Shown: positions 1 through 13,600 of the stretch, piece by piece
Layout of the letters: each line of letters opens with the position of its first letter
Numbering within the stretch: the first letter of the stretch is position 1
From: Rhizophagus clarus
Lineage: Eukaryota; Glomeromycota; Glomeromycetes; Glomerales; Glomeraceae
NCBI GenBank assembly: GCA_015698045.1
Contig: BLAL01000018.1
Location: forward strand, 1,178,001-1,242,000
Length of the DNA: 64,000 nt
Direction of reading: 5' to 3'
Notes under the pieces: model-generated
Database searches by the model: none
The model's input: only the letters and a program-made list of their open reading frames with translations
What the model was told of the DNA's origin: nothing
Position numbers and translations under genes: made by a program

Positions 1-545
1 AGAGATACGTATTTTCTATTAAAATTGATTTCTCGTCCGTGATCAGAGATAATTGCTTTCATACTTCAGGTGATTTAGAATTGAATGGTGGTCACCCACT
101 ACTGATTTCCCATAAAAAAACATCCAAACTATACACATCAGACTTATCATTTAGACAATATTCATTTGAAATAAACAACTGTGGATCCATATAAGCGGGT
201 ATTTCACCAATAAATCTTCAAGTACTATGATCAATCACCTCTGATAGCCCAAAATCAGAAATTTTTATTTTGCGTTGATGAACCAGTATATTATTAGAAT
301 GCTATAAACGTTTGTCATATTAACATACAACACATAAAAATCCACACTAATTTGTTATACTCTCAACAAAAAAAATCTAGTCTCAAACTTACAAGATCTC
401 GGTGAATAATTTTTTGTTGTGAATTCAAAGGAGGTCATTGGGTCATTGGTAATTTCTTTTGCTAGCAAAGCTTATCAAATCACGTCAAACCCTTAAAACT
501 GTATTTAAGATACTCTCGCAAGCTATCGGAATATTGCAATATCAT
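1..545 (-). pseudogene. Protein kinase remnant, runs off left edge
   Basis: The minus strand reads kinase subdomains in the right order: a hinge-like QFAMILQYSD, the catalytic loop start KIIHRDL, then after an intron (302-392, GTAAGT..TAG) HSNNILVH, KISDFGLSE, a DPQ segment in place of APE, KSDVYSLDVFLWEISSG and PPFNS. This is the TKL/Sel1-type kinase pattern common in Glomeromycotina. The frame carries several stops: TGA in the activation segment after DHST, TGA after ISSG, and stops upstream of the catalytic loop. It is therefore a decayed copy. The retained intron shows it came from genomic duplication rather than reverse transcription. The C-terminus lies outside the window. Confidence 0.8.
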
Positions 546-713
546 TGCAAACTGTTTATTGGTAAGGTCTGTTATCAATTTGGCTAAAAATAATGAAATG
601 CTGTAAGATGGTAAAAACTAGGAAACGGAAACTGTTGAGAGTCTAGAGTGAAATATTTATTTTGTTGTTTCACATTGCAAATTTTTGTTTACTAATGTAG
701 CATAAAATTTGTG

Positions 714-1620
714 GCACATCTGAAATGTGTGACAGGTTACGCCGAAATTTCAAATTAGCTGCCTGACCATACCATCAAGAGACAAACCAAAGAGTAATCT
801 GATTGGTTCATCATCATCAGCTATACTAATTATTTATTTATCGTTTAACGCGAAAAAAAACTTTTCCCTTCACTCTTTCTTCCCCTTTTAAAATATTTTT
901 TAATATTTTAAATTTCTGTTAAATAAAGTTAAATATTTTTCACTAGCAGTACTTCAGGCGTAAAACTATATTTTAAAGCTATAAATATTTCATTAACAAA
1001 CGCGTTTTATAGAGATTTTACAAAATAATTTCAGCAGTTGGTCATATTAAACAGGTGAAAAGTGCTTAAGAAAAGTCGTTTATGAGGTATGGGGATGCTT
1101 GTATATTTGTATTAATTGTCACAAAGTTATATTTTTATAATACTAAGACGCGCTTTATTTTTTACTTCAAGTTATAATTTATGTTTTAAACACTTTAAAG
1201 GGTCAAGAGAAACAAGTGAAATAAGCTTTAATTAATGTTGTTTTAAAGTTCATGTGTATTGATGTTTATTGGAACTAGCTTAAAATAATTGTGTGGAGCT
1301 ATCTTTTATTATTTTTTTTTTTGTAATAATGTACTAGTAGACGCGTTTTTTAATAAATTTCAATATTTCATGTAATATAACATTTAATAAAATCTTTTAT
1401 TTAATAAAATTGCAAAATATTTATTCTTTTTTAAAGTATGAAAAGTATAAAATACATATTTTTTATTCTTTTTTTAAAAAGTGTAAAAATTTTTTTTCTA
1501 AAGATAAACATTACATGAAAAAATGCGAAGTCAAATTTATGACAGTCAAGAAAATTGAGATTTACAGTTGTACTCTAAAGCAATATATTCGGCGTAACCT
1601 GTTACACATTTCAGACGCGC
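714..1620. mobile_element. Mutator-like non-autonomous DNA transposon
   Basis: The two ends are inverted copies of about 33 bp, with the shared core TCTGAAATGTGT at 718-730 and its complement near 1601-1614, followed inward by CAGGTTACGCCGAA. They are flanked by an exact 9-bp direct repeat, AAATTTGTG, at 705-713 and 1621-1629. A 9-bp target duplication with terminal inverted repeats is the mark of Mutator-superfamily insertion. The 907-bp interior is AT-rich, with a few ACGCG words and no transposase-like frame, so it would need a transposase supplied from elsewhere. Confidence 0.75.
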
Positions 1621-1837
1621 AAATTTGTGACGTAATGACGTAACGTATGTTGATAAATGGATATCGCCACGTGACCTTAATTAATCAGTATATCCTTCGT
1701 TTCGCTCCAGACAATAAGAACAAAAAAGCAGTCTACTTTGTGCCATACCATATATAAAATATGATAATATTGTCATGATCAGATAATATCTGATGGATTC
1801 GCATCTATCGCTTGTGAATGTTTAGTGAATATGATAT

Positions 1838-2399
1838 TTGCACATCAGTATAAAGAACTTTGCACGTACCTCATTATTAAAATTTCTGACCTCCTTAATA
1901 AATTTTCTGATTTTCGGATTTGATTTGACATACTTTTTCTCTGCATTCTTCTCACACTGCGCTATAAATCAATTCAAATCTGCCTTCTTTAATCAGTTCT
2001 TGTTTGATGAATCTATTGTGGTCAATTTTATCTATTACGAAATCTTTACAGAGAAGAAAAGTTTAATCACAGAGTACAAATGGAAGTATACAAGCAGTAT
2101 CTCCGGAGAAAGGTCCTTAAATACTATGTCTGTATTTATGATTAAATTCGAAAATAAAATTTTGTTAACAAGAGAAGTAGTTGCAGAATCTTCAAAGGAG
2201 ACACAATGAAGATCCTGTACAAAAAAAAATTCACAGCTGAACTACACTGATCATGCACCAGACGTAATAACACAGATGCTAAACGTCCTTGTACCTGGAT
2301 GGGAAATACAAGTTCAATTTTTCTTCGAAAAAGATCTGTGCAAGCATCGTATGTTATTGCCTCCCTGCTTTTTTACAGTATACTCCATCCTAGCGTGAT
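1838..2399 (+). pseudogene. Unrecognised decayed reading frame
   Basis: A frame is open from 1838 to a TGA at 2207-2209 and continues in the same frame, still protein-like (for example APDVITQMLNVLVPGWEIQV), to about 2399. About 187 codons contain a single stop. I do not recognise the product. Composition is less AT-skewed than the neighbouring intergenic DNA. It could be an old transposon-derived or host gene, or chance. Confidence 0.3.
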
Positions 2400-3458
2400 G
2401 GTTTAATTTGATGTGTGACAGGAAAATCTCAAAGGTTGTATAAACTATTATTACGAAATATTGAAACAATATCTCATAATAAAAATGAATTTGTAGGGGG
2501 AAGAGTCTGGTACTTATTGATATTAGCAATAAAATCATACCTCGGGTATGTTATTGAGGGATGAAAACAATCTGTGGGATCGTTATTTCATAAGCTCATT
2601 GGTCCTTTGATAATCTCTGGTTTACAAGTTCCTGTTATGAAGTTGTTAGCACATAGTTTGAATTATTTCTATAAAAATTCTAATTAAATAAACAAACTAA
2701 TGCACTTTTCTTAATTAAATATGATGCTAAAAAAAAACTGTATTTATGGGAAAGAAATTACCTGGGATAGGATCAACTCCACAATTGTATCATCTAGTTG
2801 TCACTTATTTGAGTGATTTTGATTGTATTTTTAAAAGGGAAGCGTTTATTGTTAACTTATTTGTTATCTTTTTTATTAGGAGCGGTTTACATACTCGAGT
2901 TACACGAATAATGATTATAATTTTTTTTAACGATAGCATTATTTCATCATTAAATTTTTTTAGGAACCAATTAAACTGCACAATTTTTTAGATAAAAATG
3001 ATGAATCAAAAAATTTCAATACCAAAATTTTACGTTGACATAATAAATTTTCGTGGTATTCATAATTTACTGCGGAATTTATGAATCATATGTGTTACCA
3101 AATGATCATTTAATTTATGCCAAGAATAAATTCCTGGCGAATTCCTGTACAATACATGCATTAAAGTTCTCATTAGCATATTAAATAATAAACAAATTGA
3201 TAAGTAGATTCTTAATAAGTATCTGGCGTAAATAAATAAATAAACGGATTTCTTTCCATTGTCCTAATTGGTTATGTTCTTAACATCCTGATATCGATTA
3301 CATTCACATATTGTTTTTTATTTAAATTTAAATATTCATCATTTTTACGTTTGAACCCTTAACCTTATCGTCATTTTTTCTGGTTTGTTTTTTTTTTATT
3401 TTGCAGTTTTGTCACTATAATTATTTTTTCATTAATCATACTCTAATTCTAGGTCAAA
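2400..3458. other. AT-rich gene-free stretch
   Basis: Only short shadow frames and homopolymer runs are seen. No repeat or gene is supported. Confidence 0.5.
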
Positions 3459-3802
3459 ATGGGGTTTTATGCTTTTACGTTCATCTTGTTTTTTTTTATT
3501 ATTATTATTACTCTTTCCACCGTTTCTTCAAAACCCGTATGCGCCGTGGATGAATTCTCTAATTTAATATTGTAACCACAGAAAACGACCACGTCCGCCG
3601 GTCCCAAATTGTTGAAATTGAAAACAAACTGCGAACCTGGCGAAAGATCTAAAGCACAAGTTTCCCTATATGAAAGAGGTGGTGGAAGTGATAGAATAGG
3701 AAGAGGAAGAGGTAGAGGCAGGGGTAGAAGTATAGGTAGAAGAAGGGGTAGGGGAAGGTAGGAAAATAGAAGGAAGGTAGGAAAGTGCCATAAAGAACAC
3801 AT
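3459..3802. other. Two-strand ambiguous frame: secreted peptide or minus-strand ORF
   Basis: Plus strand: ATG at 3459 opens a textbook signal peptide (MGFYAFTFILFFF, a hydrophobic core, then TLSTVSS) followed by KPVCAVDEF. A TAA comes about 40 codons in. The same frame continues to an arginine/glycine-rich tail (YERGGGSDRIGRGRGRG..) ending at a TAG near 3760. Minus strand: an uninterrupted 111-residue frame (3467-3802) starts with a Leu/Pro-rich low-complexity run and then reads a beta-strand-like segment such as SPGSQFVFNFNNLGPADVVV. Both look protein-like, so the coding strand cannot be decided by eye. The Gly-Arg and Leu-Pro runs are the two readings of one purine-rich microsatellite at about 3670-3780. 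Confidence 0.35.
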
Positions 3803-3809
3803 CTAAGTC

Positions 3810-5308
3810 ACTCCGGAAACAATATATTTTCATAACCTAAATGATGAGATATTAGCATCTTTAATGATAATTTTTGCGTTCAAAATTACAAAATTTTCAT
3901 ATATTATTATACGAGAATTTTTTAATAAAATTTTCTTTTTAAACTAGCAAAAAATGTTTTAAAACTAATAAAGTAGCGAGTTTAAAGAGACCGAGTCTTG
4001 ACTATAAAATAAATATTAATTTATGCCATTTTCGAAATAAATTAATCAATTACTACACACTTAGTAAACTTGAATGACGTTATTTGCATTACCTTATATT
4101 TCTCATTAAAATTCCAAAATTGGTGTACCAAAGTCGATCGGATTTCATATTAATGTTTACTGTTTATTTCAAAATTTAATAGATGGATCTCCCTTTCATC
4201 GTTGTCGATAACTTTGAGAGAGAATAAAATAAACTGTAGCCTAAATTTATAGATGAAATTTCATAAAAAAAAAAAAAAAAATAGATACAAATACGTATAA
4301 TTATAAAAAATTTTTTACATGATCGGCATACAGTAACTAATATCAAATTTAATTTAAATAATATTAGTTTCGTTAATTAATTAAATTCAACATAATTATT
4401 TTGAGTTTAAAAGATATTAATCTTTTTAAAAATATAAATTACAATATAAGTCTTTTTTTTTATGAACGAAAAAATAAAAGTTTTGTCTTGTTATTTATTG
4501 ATGGTTTCTCTCGCTAGATATTTAGTGTTGCATCTATTATCGTTATATTCATTTATCTATAGAATATTGTGCGATGTCAGTATATCGTCTAATATAGGTT
4601 CGTAACGCTAATTTGTTTTAGAAGCGTGATCAAGAATGTTTGCAACTTGCGTAAAAATGACATGTCGGTAAATTAAAAGACCGAGTAATTTTCCACCAAA
4701 AAGATTTAAGGTTCTAAATGGCCTCATTACAGTAATATCAACAAAAGATACAAAATATTTTTACCATTTATATTTTTTTTTATAAAAGAAAAACATTTTA
4801 TAATATTATACAATTACAATATTTTAATAGGAAAACCGAATCCGATTAGTTATCATTTTATACAATACATCAACTTTTTTTATATTGTAAATTAGATTTT
4901 TATATATAATTTAATTTGGGCAAACTATTTTATTTTCTTATTTATCGTTATTTTCAAAATGATGTACGCAGTTGTATCTGAATAAAAAAAAAAAAAGAAA
5001 ACGTAAACCGGACGAAAACCGGATGAAAACTAGACAAAAAAAAAATGGACGAAACACGGACGAATATTGGTATTCGAATACTTAATATAAATAACATCAA
5101 ACATTTTGAAACAATAAATTAGAATTAAAAAAAGATTTTTATTAATAGTGGTTGAAATTAAATTAAACTCAATAAATGTGTATAAAGATTTACAAATAAC
5201 TTATAATTCTAATAAAATTCAATATACTGTAAAGTATTCTAACTATTATTAACATTATTAGACAACTTAACATTATTAGACAACTTATACTAATAATAAC
5301 TTGGAAGT
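3810..5308. other. AT-rich gene-free stretch
   Basis: No gene is seen. At 5005-5065 there are several CCGGATGAAAA/GGACGAAA words like those inside the hAT-type MITE at 20 kb, possibly an old fragment of one. Confidence 0.45.
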
Positions 5309-5724
5309 ACTATTACAGAAACCTATTTTCCTTAATATGCAGTAACTGTATTGTAAATAAATTGTAATTATATAGTAACTACATAGTCCCTAGTCCCTAT
5401 GAAAAAAAATTTCTCTAAAATATACTAAAAATATACTTAAATCTTAAAATACGTTTAAAATGTACTTAAAATACGCTTAAAATTTTTAAAATGTACTTGA
5501 AATTGCAATTTTAGGTATAATTTAAGTACAAAAAATTTACATTTAAAATATACTTAAAATTGCAATTTTAGGTATAATTTAAGTACATTTTAAAAAATTT
5601 AAGTACATTTTAAGTACATTAAGTATATTTTAAGTACATTTTAAAAGTGCACACGTATATTTTTTTTTTCATAGGGAGTGTAATAGTTACTGCATATTAA
5701 GGAAATCAAGTTTCTGTAATAGTA
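5309..5724. mobile_element. MITE, family A copy 1
   Basis: Both ends read TACTATTACAGAAAC inward, followed by a T-rich stretch and CCTTAATATGCAGTAACT. The left arm is at about 5309-5350 and the inverted arm at about 5684-5724. Between them the sequence CCCTATGAAAAAAAA and its complement extend the pairing. The core carries direct and inverted copies of TAATTTAAGTACA and AATTGCAATTTTAGG. No coding frame is present. A second, shorter copy with the same ends lies at 15411-15551. Confidence 0.65.
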
Positions 5725-7250
5725 ACTACTAATCTACCCTGCAAAAAAAATAACCTGATCAAACCAGTGAACTAAATAGAAAATTGTAACCATATGTTAA
5801 GTATTCAACAAAAGTCACCCCAGTCAGTGAAATCCCAAGATAGCCACTACCTCTCTTACTCAAAGCAAGTTATTCCATAAAATTTTTTTTATTTTTATTT
5901 TTATTAAACAGATATTAGTAAGATAAAACACAAATTATAAACACATCATTTGAATCAATCTCATCATGACGCATATAATAGAGATTAAATCATCCTTTTA
6001 CAATTTTTAAATGATAAAAAACTCATCCAAACATAAATGGCACAGTAATCGAAAAATGAATAATACCAATTTTTTGATATTTGAATAAATTTCTCACCAT
6101 CCAGTAGATTTATAAGGATAAATTAATTACTATTCAACTCTCATTAATGAAATAATCTAAAGTGCCATACTGAGTTGATGGTTCACCTGGTTTACTTGTA
6201 AACTGAACTTAACTAAACCGCCTATGAACTGAACTGGCCTGATTCAAACTATGATCATCCTTACTTATATGGTGTTTGGTGGTCTTTTACCTTTATCTTT
6301 GTTTTTTCCTGTATCTGAGCCAGTCATATTAAAATATATATAAGTTATTTACTTTCTTATTTTATATATTTAAATAAAGAAGAAAATGTGAAATAGTTAT
6401 ATGACTTGACTCAATCCAGGGTTTAACAAAACTGCAAAGGTTTGGGACTATAAGGAAAAAAAGTGAATAAAAAAAGAGTAAAAGACAGAAAGACTAAAAT
6501 AATCTTCGCAGATTAAAGATTATCATCATTAACATATATATATTAGCTATGATTAGTTGTGATCATGTGGTAAGTAATTGTTATTGGTCATGTTTTGGAT
6601 GATAACAGGTGGCCAAAGGCCACCTGATCAGTTAATATTTATCAGACATAACGTGACTAATAACTCGTTTATTGGATATGTTTGACGTAAGCAAACTAGG
6701 CCTTTTTCGTATATCTTATTGATTATTTTATTAAAATTTGTGTATCACTATTATAAAGTGATCAATAACATATGCGGAAAATGTCCAGTGCTTACATAGA
6801 ACATGTACAATAAATTATATTTATTCATTATACTACTAATAAAGTGAAACTATGCCAAAACTATTTAAAATATTAATAAATACTATGTCAAAACTCGAAA
6901 CTATACCAAAATGCTGAAATAGTTTTAGCAGTTTCAGTATTTCAATATTTCAAGCATTTAAATTACTTGCTAAACCTAGTTTTGGCATGCCAAAATTCCC
7001 TAATTTTAGCAAGCAACCTTACCTGTAATGTTATTATTTTCCATATAATAATTTAGTATAAACCTTATATATTGTATAATATTTGTATTTTATTATATTT
7101 ATTACAAATAAAGTTCTTATTTAATTTAAATAATTTAGTTGATTTTTTTAATATTAATATTATCAATTTTTGAAATAAATATAAAAATTTAATTTAATTT
7201 ATGTATAAAAAATGGTTAAATTTAATAGGTAATTTATATTTAATAATTGG
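5725..7250. other. AT-rich gene-free stretch
   Basis: No gene is seen. The perfect palindrome TTTTGGCATGCCAAAA occurs near 6982-6998, among several looser CCAAAA/TTTTGG copies at 6850-7020. This may be an old inverted-repeat element. Confidence 0.4.
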
Positions 7251-7475
7251 ATAAATTATAAAAAAAAAAGATTTATTGAATTACAAACTAAGAAATTTGT
7301 AAATATTTACTACTCTAACTTTAGTGTTTAAATAATTCTAAATAAAATAAAAAAGAAAATATGTATTTAGATAAGCTATAAAAAAAAGAATTATTTAAAT
7401 TACAAACTAAAAAACTTGTAAATATTTTACTACTCTAGCCTTAGTGTTTGAATAAATCTAAAAAGAATAAAATAA
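7251..7475. repeat. Two-copy direct repeat, period about 120 bp
   Basis: Two tandem copies share ATTACAAACTAA followed by TTGTAAATATTT and ACTACTCTA, with CTTTAGTGTTT and CCTTAGTGTTT variants. The block lies just downstream of the kinase stop codon at 7636. Confidence 0.6.
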
Positions 7476-7635
7476 AGAATACATAATATCAAATATCAGT
7501 TCAAAAAAAAACTATAAATCTTTTCTTAATTAAAATACAAATAATAAGTTAATTTTCATCTGTTTTAATATCCAAATAATTAAAAAAATAAAATTAATTT
7601 CATATAAAATTGATTTTTTTTATTTATATACTATA

Positions 7636-10600
7636 TTACATACCTAATGATTTCATATCTTTAATTATGCAGTCACTTAAATCTTCACTTACTAGTATTT
7701 CATTTGTTTTTTCACTAGTAAAATTACTTGTATTATATGGTTGCAAATCTTCACTTTCAAGAAATTCATTTAATTTTTTACTAGTAAAATTAAGTAAACG
7801 GCTTGTATAATATGCTTGTGGATGAGATTTAATAATAAGATTATTATACTCAATTGGTGCATTTATAAATTCCATAATATTACTTTTTAATTCTTCATTA
7901 ATATTTTTAAAATTATAATGATGATAAGGAATATAAATCCAATTTTTAATAATCTTTAAAACTTCTTCAGAAGATGGCCTTTTTAATGGATCTTCATTCC
8001 AGCACTTTTTCATCAACTCTACATAACATTGTGGAGTATTTTTGATAATTTCAGGACGTTCACCTTTACAAATACTTAAACTAAGTTGAAGGTCATGTGC
8101 TTTATCATTAAATGGTGGTACTCCAGATGTAAATTCCCACATAATCATAGAAAAACTATATATATCACTAGCTTGAGTATAAGATTTGCCTTTTAAAACT
8201 TCAGGTGCTATAAATGGTATAATGCCAAAAATATCATCTTGTTTTAAACAAGATCTTGCAGGTTGACTTAATCCCAAATCACTAACATAAATATTCTCTT
8301 CATCTTGTTCATTTTGTTCATTTTCTTTATTCAAATTTATCATTATCATTACTTTATCTATTATTGATGGTTTTTTCACATTTTTATGATTTAAAATATT
8401 GCCATCATGAAAATCACAATGAATAAGATTTTCTTTATGTATTCTGTTAAGCCCAGAAATAATTTTGTATAACATATGTAATTTTTGTTTCCAATTATTT
8501 TTAACTATTTTTGTTAAATTTCCTCTTAAATTACCTTTATTTGCATAATCCATTACTACCATATAATTCAAAGTATTTGGATTTTTTGTAAATCCATAAA
8601 AATTAATAATACTTGCTGAATATAAACATTCTTTATGATACTTCCACTAAACATAATAATATTAATATATTAGCAGCAAGAATAATTTGGTTAATAAAAA
8701 AAAATAAATATTGACATACTTCATTTAAAAATTTGCTTAAATTTTCATTTAAATCATTGTGACATTTAAGAACTACTTCTTTATTTCCATTATTATCTAA
8801 CCAAATAGCTTTATATATAGTACCAAAACCTCCTTTATCAAGATATTCAATATTTTCAAACTTATTATAAGGAATCCATTTTAAATTGCTATTAAAAATA
8901 AATTTATCTATAATTGTATTTCCACTTTTTCCGAATCTATAAATAAAACAAAGTTTATATTAAATTTATATTAAAGTTTAAAATTAAAAATATATAAAAT
9001 AAATACTTACTCTAAAATTTAAATAGAAATTTAATAAAATATAAGTTTTAGTTTTATATAAATAAATATATATATGATAATTTGTAACTTACCAACTATA
9101 AATAAAATAACAGATTTTTAAGAAGTTTAATTATAAATAAGTATTATATAAAATATAAACCATAAAAATAACCAATAACATACAGGCTATATCATTTAAT
9201 AATTTAATAAAGAATTTTGTTAATTTAAATTATATATAAATCACTACTGTACATAAACTATAAATATGCAATAATAGAAATTATATAAATAACTTACCAT
9301 CTATATTATTAAATAATTTTTTTAAATAAATATAATTAAATTAATTATATAAAATATTATTTAAATATAATAATAAAAAAAACTTACATTCTATATTATC
9401 AAATAATTTTTATAAAGAATTTAAAAAATTAAATGTATATTATATAAATATATAATAATAAAACTAAATAAATAACTTACTCTCTATATTATTAAATAAT
9501 TTTTCAAATAAAGAATTTAATTAATTTAATTACGAATAAATATTATATAAATATAATAATAAAATTAAATAAACTTACCAACTAAAAGAAATTACCAAAC
9601 AAGAAGTTATCAAATAATTTATAATTTTTTAAATAAAGAATTTAATTAGTTTAAATTATATAAATATTATATAAATATATAATAATATAAAATTAAATAA
9701 TAACTTACGAGCTATATTATTATGAAATTATTTAAATAAAGAATTTAATTAATTTAAATTATACAAAAATATTATATAAAAATCTTGTAAAATATGTAAT
9801 AATAAAATTAAATAAATAATTTGTAACTTACCAACTAAAAAGAATTACCAAATAATTTTTAAATAAAAAATTTAGTATTTTTAAATTATATAAAATATTA
9901 TACAATAAAATTAAATAAATAACTTACTTCCTATATTATTAAATAATTTAAATAAAAAATTTAGTTAATTCCAATTATATGTAAATATTATATAAATATA
10001 TAATAATAAAAATAATTTAGTAAATAACTTACTCACTATGTTATTAAATAATTTTTTAAATAAAAAATTTAGTTAGTTTAAATTATATATAAATATAACA
10101 TAAAAATATAATAATAGAATTAAATAAATAACTTACTTCCTATTATTGAATAATTTTTTTAAATAAAAAATTTAATTTTAATTAAATTATATACAAATAT
10201 TATATAAATATATAATAATAGAATTAAATAACTTACGAGCTATATTGTTAAACAATTTTTAAATAAAAAAATTTAGTTAATTTAAATATTATATAAATAT
10301 ATAATATTAGAATTAAATAATAACTTACTTTCTAATAATTTTTTAAATAAGAAATTTAGTTAGTTTAAATTATATGTAAATATTATTAAATATGTAATAA
10401 TAGAATTAAATAAATAACTTGTAACTTACGATCTATTAAATAAAATTTTTAATTAGTTTAAATTATATATGAATAATATTAAATATTATATAAATATTTA
10501 ATAACAAAATTAAATAAATAACTTACAAGCTATATTGTTAAATAATTTTTAAAAAAGAATTTAGTTAGTTTAAATAATATGTAAATATATAATAATAAAA

Positions 10601-13600
10601 TTAAATAAATAATTTTTTATAACTTACGAACTAATAAATAAAAGTTTTAAGTAAATATTATTAAGTATTATTTAAATATGTAATAATAGAATTAATAAAT
10701 AACTTACGAGCTATATTATTAATAATTATTTAAATAAAAAATTTAATTAGTTCAAATTATATATGTAATAATAGAATTGAATAAATAACTTACGAGCTAC
10801 AGTATATATATTATTAAATAATTTTTTAAATAAAGAATTTAGCAATTAAATTATATATAAATATTATATAAATTTATAATAATAGAATTAAATAAATGGT
10901 TTACTTCCTAAATTATTAAATAAATTTTTAAATAAAAAATCCAAATTATATGTAATTGCATATCAATAAATATTATATAAATATGTAATAATAAAATTAA
11001 ATCAATAACTTACTTTCTATATTATTAAATAATTTTTCAAATAAAAAATTTAGTTAGTTTAAATCAATATATAAATATTATATAATATATAATAAAAAAA
11101 TTAAATAAATAACTTACCATCTAATTTTTCAAATAAAAAATTTAGTTAGTTTAAATCAATATATAAATATTATATAATATATAATAACAAAATTGAATAA
11201 ATAACTTACTATCTATATTATTAAATAATTTTTTAAAAAAAAATTTAGTTAGTTTAAATTATATGTAAATATTATATAAATATGTAATAATAGAATTAGA
11301 TAAATATTATTGGGTAATTTTTAAATAAAAAATTTGTTAATTTAAATTATATGTAAATATTATATAAATATATAATAATAAAATTAAATATAAATATAAT
11401 TTATAACTTACAATCTATTAAATAAAAAATTTAGTTAACCTAAATTAATATATGTAAATACTATATAAATATATAATAATAGAATTAAATAAATAACTTA
11501 CTTCCTGCTATTAAATAATTTTTTAAGAATTTGTTTAATATAAATTATATATAAATATTATATAAATATATCATAATAGAATTAAATTTACCTTCAACTT
11601 AAAAAAATTATCAAATAATTTTTTAAATAAAGAATTTAGTTAATTTAAATTATAATGAATATTATATAAATACATAATAGTAGAATTAAATAAATAATTT
11701 ATAACATACACTCTATTAAAAAAAAATTTAATTAGTTTAATTAGTTTAAATATTGTATAAATATATAATAATAAAATTAAATAAATAACTTATAACTTAC
11801 CAACTAGAAAAAATTATTAATTAAAAAATATAATTAATTTAAATTATAAATAAATATTATATAAATATGTAATATAGAATTAAATAAAATAATTTATAAC
11901 TTACGATCTATTAAAATTAATTTAAATTATATATAAATAATACTAAATATTATATAAATATGTAATAAATAATAATAAAATTAAATAAATTACTTACTTT
12001 CTATATTATTAAATAATTTATTAAATAAAGAATTTAGTTAATTTAAATTATATATAAAATTATATAATATGTAATAATAAAATTAAATAAATATTTTATA
12101 ACTTACCAACTAAAAGAAATCACCAAATAATTTTTTAAATAAAGAATTTACTTAATTTATGCTATATATAAATACGCAATAATAGAATTGAATAAATATA
12201 TAATAATTTATGACTTACAATCTATTAAATAAAAAATTTAATTAATTTAAATTAAATGTAAAAATTATAAAAATATGTAATAATAGAATTAAATAAATAA
12301 ATTATAGCTTACCAACTAAAAAATTACCAAATAATTTTTTAAATAAAGAATTAATTAATTTAATTAATTTAAATTATATATTAATATTATGTAAATACAT
12401 AATAATCAAATTAAATAAATAACTTACAAACTATATTATTGAATAATTTTTTAAATAAAGCATTTAATTAGTATAAATTATGTATAAATAATACTAAATA
12501 GTGTAATAATAAAATTAAATAAATAATTTACGAGCTATATTATAAATAATTTTTAAATAAAACTTTAGTTAATTTGAATTATATGTAAATAATACTAAAT
12601 AGTGTAATAATAAAATTAAATAAATAACTTACGAGCTATATTATTAAATAATTTTGTTAAATAAAGAATTTAATTAGTTTAAATATTATATAAATATGTA
12701 ATAATAAAATTAAATAAATAACTTACGAGCTATAGTATTATTAAATAATTTTTAAAAATTTAGTTTAATTTAAATTATATATAAAATATGCAATAATACT
12801 ATTAAATAAATAACTTATAACTTACTAACTAAAAGAAATTATCAGATAATTTTTTAAATAAAAAATTTAATTAATTTAAATTATATATAAATATTATATA
12901 AATAATATGTAAAAATAGAATTAAATATTTAACTTACTCCCTATTATTAAATAATTTTTAAATAAAGAATTTAATTAGTTTAAATTATATATAAATATAT
13001 AATAACGGAATTAAATAAATAAATTATAATATACAATCTATTAAATAAAGAATTTGGTTAATTTAAATTATATGTAAATATATATTAGTTTTTTGATAAG
13101 AGGATTAAAATATTGTTAAACTGCAAAGCAGTTCAGTATTTTAACACCTCTATTAAATAACTGTATTATTCTGCAGCCACTAATAATCATAGTTATAAAT
13201 ATAATATTAAACTATTATTAGTTTGTAATACCTATTTTAATTTTTTTAAACTAATTTCTTTTTTTTTGGTATAAAATATTTAATATATAAAAATATCAAT
13301 AATAATTTGCAATTGTAGTTTATTTATAGCTTAATAAAAAATATTAGTATAATAAAAGAAACATGATTCTATTTGGCTGTAGAATAATATATAAATATAT
13401 AATAATAGAATTAAATAAATAATTTGTAACTTACCATCTAAAAGAATCAAACAATTTTTAAATAAAAAACTTAGTTAATTTAATTATATAAATATTATAT
13501 AAATATGTAACAATAGAATTAAATAAATTCCTTACTTTCTATTATTATAATTTTTTAAATAAAAAATTTAGTTAGTTAAAATTATATATAAATATTACTT

